Assembly: GCA_023228945.1 (NCBI GenBank) | Contig: JALOAI010000033.1 | Span: forward strand, 1-45,801 | Source of the DNA: Pigmentiphaga sp. | GTDB taxonomy: Bacteria > Pseudomonadota > Gammaproteobacteria > Burkholderiales > Burkholderiaceae_B | DNA length: 45,801 bases | Direction of reading: 5' to 3' | Part shown: one piece after another, positions 42,377 to 45,801 of the stretch | Numbering within the stretch: the stretch's first letter is position 1 | Layout: each line of letters opens with the position of its first letter | Made by a program: the position numbers and the translations under genes | The notes under the pieces: model-generated | The model's database searches: none | Seen by the model: only the letters and a program-made list of their open reading frames with translations | What the model was told of the DNA's origin: nothing

Positions 42377-43354
42377 ATGAGAAAATCGAAAGTGGTTGCG
42401 GCCCGTCGCTGGCTGTTGGGGTTGTGCCTGGCGGCTTGTGTGGCCGCCCCGGCGGCCGCCCAGGGCCGCCAGGATGCGGTGCGGTTGCTGGTGGGCTTTC
42501 CCGCGGGCGGGGCGGGCGATCTCATCGCCCGTCTCGTGGCCGACAAGATGCGGGTATCGCTGGATCGGCCGGTCATCGTCGAGAACCGGCCGGGAGCGGG
42601 CGGTCGTATTGCGGCGCAAGCTCTGCAAAACGAGGCCAAGGTGGCGGATACGGTGCTGATTTCACCGCTGGCGCCCATCGTGATCGCCCCCTTGACCTTC
42701 AGCAGTACCAGCTACGATCCCGCCACCGACTTCGTGCCGGTGGCGCAATTGGTGAAGTTCCCGCTTTCCCTGGCGGTGGGGGGCGATAGCCCGCATCGAA
42801 GCCTGGCGGAGTTCTCCGACTGGCTGCGGAACCATCCCGGCGCGGGCATGTTCGGTACGCCGGCGGCCGGCAGCCAGCTTCATTTCCTGGGCCTGATGTA
42901 TGCGCAGGCCCTGGGGGTGGAGATGACCCACGTGCCTTACCAGGGAGGCACGCCTTTGGTGACGGACTTGATCGGCGGCCAGGTGCTGGCGGGAATCGAT
43001 CAGTTTCCCCTGGAGCTATATCGCGCCGGCAAGCTGCGTCTGCTGGCAACCTCTGGAGCCGAGCGCTCGCCGTTGATGCCCGACGTTCCCACCTTTGCCG
43101 AACAGGGCTTTCCGTCGGTGCAAGGCGAAGCCTGGTTTGGCGCCTTCATGAACTCCCGCGCGCCGGCCACCGACGTGGAGCGGATCGGCGCCGCGCTGGT
43201 GCAAGCCATACGCGAGCCCGACGTGCGTGACAAACTGGCTCAGAGCGGCATGGAAGTCACCGGACTGGATGCCGGACCCTTTGCCGCGCTCGTGGAGCAG
43301 GATCGCGCGCGCTGGACACCGGTGATCGAAGCCTCGGGATTCCGCGGAGATTGA
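42377..43354 (+). CDS. Bug-family tripartite tricarboxylate transporter solute receptor
   Basis: 325-residue periplasmic binding protein. The signal peptide ends near AAPAAAQ; LLVGFPAGGAGDLIARLVADKM, VIVENRPGAGGRIAAQAL and HVPYQGGTPLVTDLIGGQV are family marks. A very strong AAGGAGGAG precedes the ATG. The gene follows kynU by 31 bases, so its ligand may be a tryptophan-derived acid such as kynurenate or anthranilate (inference only). No TctA or TctB gene is nearby. Confidence 0.92.
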   Translation: MRKSKVVAARRWLLGLCLAACVAAPAAAQGRQDAVRLLVGFPAGGAGDLIARLVADKMRVSLDRPVIVENRPGAGGRIAAQALQNEAKVADTVLISPLAPIVIAPLTFSSTSYDPATDFVPVAQLVKFPLSLAVGGDSPHRSLAEFSDWLRNHPGAGMFGTPAAGSQLHFLGLMYAQALGVEMTHVPYQGGTPLVTDLIGGQVLAGIDQFPLELYRAGKLRLLATSGAERSPLMPDVPTFAEQGFPSVQGEAWFGAFMNSRAPATDVERIGAALVQAIREPDVRDKLAQSGMEVTGLDAGPFAALVEQDRARWTPVIEASGFRGD

Positions 43355-43462
43355 CGGCGAGATAAGCGAGGCTAAAGCTGCCGGAGTCGAAGACTCCCCC
43401 CACTTGGGATACCATGCCGCCAGGCGGGATGGCGGAGTCCATCCCAAGGGCGAGGGCTGTAC

Positions 43463-44479
43463 ATGGACGATAAGAGTGTGGTGGCGCCGCCTGCCGCAAC
43501 CCACAGGCGGCACACTCGGGAAACCCTGGCGCGGCGGTTGCGGCTGGTGCAACTGATGGTGTTCGAGCGGACCGGGGCCGCGGGCTCCATCCTGGCCGCG
43601 TCGCGCGAGCTGGCCATGACCCAGCCGGCGGTCAGCAAGTCCCTCCAGGAGCTGGAAGAACATCTGGGCGAAAAACTCTTCATGCGTGGTCGGCGCGGCG
43701 TTTCGCTCACCGATTTCGGCCGCATGTTCGAACGGCACGCCCGCGCCGTGCTGGCCGAGCTGCACGATATGGCCGACGACATCAACGCCACCCAGTCCGG
43801 CAGTATCGGCAAGGTCATCGTCGGCACCTTGATTACCGCCTCCACGACCTTGCTGCCGGACGCCATCATCCGGTTGCGGGTAGCGGTTCCGGAGGTGGCC
43901 GTGATCACACGAGTAGGCCCCAACTCGACGTTGTTCCCGGCGCTGGCGCGAGGCGAGCTGGATGTGGTGGTGGGCCTGGTGCCCGAAGGGCAGGAGGCGC
44001 AGCATTATGCCGGCTTGCCGCTCGCACACGTCCCGCTCTACCGGGAAACGCTGAGTGTCGTGGTGGGCGGCGGCCATCCGCTGGCGGGCCGCGACCGGAT
44101 CGATCGCGAGGCGCTGCGGACCCTGGACTGGATCATTCCCACCCGCGACGCCGTGTCCTATCCCGCCGCCCGGCGTTTTTTCGAAGCCATGGGCCTTGAA
44201 ATGCCCCGCAACACCGTGGAATCGATTGCCATCCTGACCAACCTTGGGCTGCTGGCCAATAGCACCATGGCGGCCCTGATGCCGCAGTCGGTGGCCGAAC
44301 GCTTCATTCACGATGGCCTGCTGGCGCGCCTGCCGATAAACATGCAGGAGGCTTACAGCACCGTGGGTTATACGGTTCGAATCGGCCTGGAGCCCGCGCC
44401 GACCACCCGCCGCTTTCTGGAGGCTCTGAGGGCGGCCGCTGGCGGCCTCGAGGGCAGAGGGCCGCCCCAGGCTTCGTAA
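43463..44479 (+). CDS. LysR-family transcriptional regulator (GbpR/PcaQ-like)
   Basis: 338-residue LysR regulator. After ~25 charged residues the winged helix reads LRLVQLMVFERTGAAGSILAASRELAMTQPAVSKSLQELEEHLGEKLFMR, followed by the GSIGKVIVGTLITAS substrate-domain start and ARGELDVVVGLVPEG. The form resembles the GbpR/PcaQ branch, which regulates aromatic acid or sugar-acid uptake. GAGGG lies upstream of the ATG. It follows the kynU-Bug pair by 108 bases, a stretch holding the hairpin GGAGTC-GAA-GACTCC (43383-43397). The effector is unknown. It is convergent with the dienelactone hydrolase. Confidence 0.9.
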   Translation: MDDKSVVAPPAATHRRHTRETLARRLRLVQLMVFERTGAAGSILAASRELAMTQPAVSKSLQELEEHLGEKLFMRGRRGVSLTDFGRMFERHARAVLAELHDMADDINATQSGSIGKVIVGTLITASTTLLPDAIIRLRVAVPEVAVITRVGPNSTLFPALARGELDVVVGLVPEGQEAQHYAGLPLAHVPLYRETLSVVVGGGHPLAGRDRIDREALRTLDWIIPTRDAVSYPAARRFFEAMGLEMPRNTVESIAILTNLGLLANSTMAALMPQSVAERFIHDGLLARLPINMQEAYSTVGYTVRIGLEPAPTTRRFLEALRAAAGGLEGRGPPQAS

Positions 44480-44517
44480 GACGCGGAGACGTCCGTTGGC
44501 CGCAGGTTCGGCGGCGG

Positions 44518-45405
44518 TCAGCGCAGATGGCGCTCGAACCAGGCGATGGTGCGATCCCAGGCCAACTTGGCCGCGGCTTCGTCGTACCTGGGCGTGGAAT
44601 CGTTGTGGAAGCCATGATGGGTGCCCGGATAAACGTAGGCTTCGTAGGTTTTGCCGGCGGCCTTCAGCGCCTCTTCGTAGGCGGGCCAGGTGGCGTTGAC
44701 GTTGGGGTCCGTCTCGGCAAAATGCATCAGGAGGGGCGCCTGGATGCGGCCGACATCCTCCGGCCTGGCCTGGCGGCCATAAAAAGGTACAGAGGCCGCG
44801 AGTTCGGGATAGGCCACCGCCGCCGCCTGAGAGACTCCGCCACCGTAGCAGAAGCCCACGATGCCGATCTTGTCGGTGGTGAAATCGCTGGCTTGCAGAT
44901 GCTCGATCGCGGCGAAGAAGTCGTTCATCAATTTCTGGGGGTCCACCTGCGCCTGCAGCTCGCGGCCCTGATCGTCGTTGCCCGGATAGCCGCCGACGGA
45001 ACTGAGCCCGTCGGGCGCCAGCGCCACGAACCCGGCCTTGGCGAGGCGGCGGGCGACGTCTTCGATATAGGGGTTGAGGCCGCGGTTCTCGTGTACCACC
45101 ACGACGCCCGGCACCGGCCCTTGCGCCTTGGCCGGGCGTACCAGATAGCCGCGGACCTCGCCATGGCCGTTGGGCGATGGGTAAGTGATGTATTCGGCGC
45201 GGATGTCGGGGTCGGTAAAGGCGATTTGCTGCGCCAGGGCGTAGTCGGGACTCAGCGAGGCGAGGAGGGCGGAAGCGGCAAGACCGCCGGCGGCGAACCG
45301 GGTGGCCTGTTCAAGGAAAAGGCGCCGGTTGATGCGGCCATGGACATAGCCATCATAGAGCGCGAGCAAATCGGGGTGGAAGTCGTCGGCGGTAAGGCGG
45401 CGCAT
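44518..45405 (-). CDS. Dienelactone hydrolase-family protein with Tat-like signal
   Basis: 295-residue alpha/beta hydrolase. After ~25 polar residues comes a twin-arginine motif NRRLFLEQ and a hydrophobic stretch ending SPDYALAQ, suggesting Tat export. The DLH core follows: GVVVVHENRGLNPYIEDVARRLAKAGF, nucleophile cysteine in GFCYGGG, aspartate in ETDPNVN and histidine in THHGFHND. Carboxymethylenebutenolidases are normally cytosolic, but exported relatives are common in proteobacteria. The start at 45405 has AGGGGA upstream. Its substrate is unknown; a lactone or ester is likely. Confidence 0.9.
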   Translation of the reverse strand: MRRLTADDFHPDLLALYDGYVHGRINRRLFLEQATRFAAGGLAASALLASLSPDYALAQQIAFTDPDIRAEYITYPSPNGHGEVRGYLVRPAKAQGPVPGVVVVHENRGLNPYIEDVARRLAKAGFVALAPDGLSSVGGYPGNDDQGRELQAQVDPQKLMNDFFAAIEHLQASDFTTDKIGIVGFCYGGGVSQAAAVAYPELAASVPFYGRQARPEDVGRIQAPLLMHFAETDPNVNATWPAYEEALKAAGKTYEAYVYPGTHHGFHNDSTPRYDEAAAKLAWDRTIAWFERHLR

Positions 45406-45520
45406 GGGGTTCCCCTGGGTGTGGTGAATTGGCAACGACGATGCATGCTGGATGAGGCGACCGCAAACTCTCCTTGCTGACCACGGGCCGGTGCGCAAGT
45501 TCCGCGTGAGCGGGGTAAAA
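45406..45520. other. Upstream region of the dienelactone hydrolase gene
   Basis: 115 bases with no supported gene, and no clear promoter on the minus strand. It borders the tandem terminator repeats. Confidence 0.3.
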
Positions 45521-45600
45521 AAAAGCCCCCACGCTTGCCGCTACGCGGCGGCGCTGCCCCCCGAGGGGGCTTTTTGCCTTGGGAGCGGCCCGCCGGCAAA
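45521..45600. repeat. 80-bp tandem bidirectional terminator repeat, unit 1
   Basis: The unit opens with A-rich AAAAGCCCCC and closes its hairpin with GGGGGCTTTTT, giving an 11-bp stem with T-runs on both strands. GCCGCTACGCGGC-type inner stems lie in the loop. It is directly followed by a second copy with one obvious base change. Confidence 0.9.
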
Positions 45601-45680
45601 AAAAGCCCCCACGCTTGCCGCTACGCGGCGGCGCTGCCCCCCGGGGGGGCTTTTTGCCTTGGGAGCGGCCCGCCGGCAAA
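45601..45680. repeat. 80-bp tandem bidirectional terminator repeat, unit 2
   Basis: Exact tandem copy with period 80; the one difference noticed is GAGGGGG in unit 1 against GGGGGGG here. This kind of GC-rich terminator is common between genes in Bordetella/Achromobacter-type genomes (from memory). Confidence 0.9.
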
Positions 45681-45683
45681 AAA

Positions 45684-45742
45684 GTGCCTGTGTCAAGCCC
45701 TCAGTGAAAATCGCTGGGGGCTTGAAAGCTTATACAGGACAC
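45684..45742. repeat. Imperfect inverted repeat at the right edge
   Basis: CAAGCCC (45694-45700) pairs with GGGCTTG (45718-45724); inside it CAG pairs with CTG, and outside it CCTGT (45687-45691) pairs with ACAGG (45734-45738). I do not recognise it. It could be a leader structure or the edge of an element outside the window; 45743-45801 shows no supported feature. Confidence 0.4.
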
Positions 45743-45801
45743 GGGTTTAGCTCTACTTCGGGCCGCTTTGCGGGGCTGCGGCTTTGTGGGCTAGGAGCCA
45801 C

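Noticed and set aside
37360..43400. Shared GGGGGAGTCTTCG between the hairpin at 37360-37378 and, on the other strand, the one at 43381-43400
   Set aside because: Only 13 bases are shared and the flanks differ; probably coincidence of GC-rich hairpins.
45690..45745. DnaA-box-like TTATACAGG and a TTGACA on the minus strand suggesting an origin or promoter
   Set aside because: The match to TTATNCACA is poor, no box cluster exists, and no -10 follows the TTGACA.

Overview
The window looks like a chromosomal segment of a high-GC betaproteobacterium of the Alcaligenaceae/Burkholderiales type (Bordetella, Achromobacter, Pusillimonas and relatives). The signs are two Bug-type solute receptors each next to a LysR gene, an APS-type cysH with cysDN, parE and parC almost adjacent, a NahR-type LysR divergent from a salicylate-hydroxylase-like oxygenase, and GC-rich tandem terminator repeats. 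The genus is inference. Most of the window is housekeeping or catabolic metabolism with no obvious prophage or transposon. The one clear mobile-element trace is a tyrosine-recombinase tail beside tRNA-Lys.

Layout. 1-5.8 kb: a membrane PAS-GGDEF protein whose EAL domain is cut short, a Tat/lipobox serine hydrolase, and a membrane diguanylate cyclase split by a -1 frameshift exactly at the heptamer A-AAT-TTA. 6.0-9.3 kb: tRNA-Lys(CTT) with promoter and terminator, the recombinase remnant, then LysR, a Bug receptor and an amidohydrolase. 9.3-12.8 kb: a membrane metallophosphoesterase, a LapA-domain protein, two small proteins and an MFS transporter. 13.0-18.6 kb: parE, parC and a class III CoA-transferase. 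18.7-25.3 kb, all on the minus strand: TetR, a SCO1-like copper protein, a Tat-exported GH1 glycosidase, an outer-membrane channel-like protein, an AraC regulator and a second Tat-exported GH1 glycosidase. 25.5-27.8 kb: mltB divergent from a histone-deacetylase-fold hydrolase. 27.9-31.0 kb: a NahR-like regulator divergent from the large and small subunits of a salicylate 5-hydroxylase-type Rieske oxygenase. 31.2-37.3 kb: a GntR regulator and an FAD oxidase, divergent from etfB-etfA and a 609-residue acyl-CoA dehydrogenase. 37.7-40.8 kb: cysH-cysD-cysN for sulfate activation and reduction. 41.1-45.4 kb: kynureninase, a second Bug receptor, LysR and an exported dienelactone hydrolase. The right end carries two 80-bp tandem copies of a bidirectional terminator and an imperfect inverted repeat.

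How the genes fit together. Several modules suggest breakdown of aromatic and organic acids: LysR-Bug-hydrolase sets, the oxygenase pair, kynureninase, dienelactone hydrolase, and FAD oxidase/ETF/acyl-CoA dehydrogenase electron flow. The minus-strand GH1 pair with a channel and an AraC regulator is the least familiar grouping and the best candidate for an uncharacterised system: two GH1 enzymes carrying export signals around an outer-membrane protein. The channel gene reads through two in-frame copies of a palindromic repeat placed between an ATGA-coupled start and its signal-peptide-like segment.

Limits: all family calls are from reading and memory. No database search, structure prediction or codon statistic was run.
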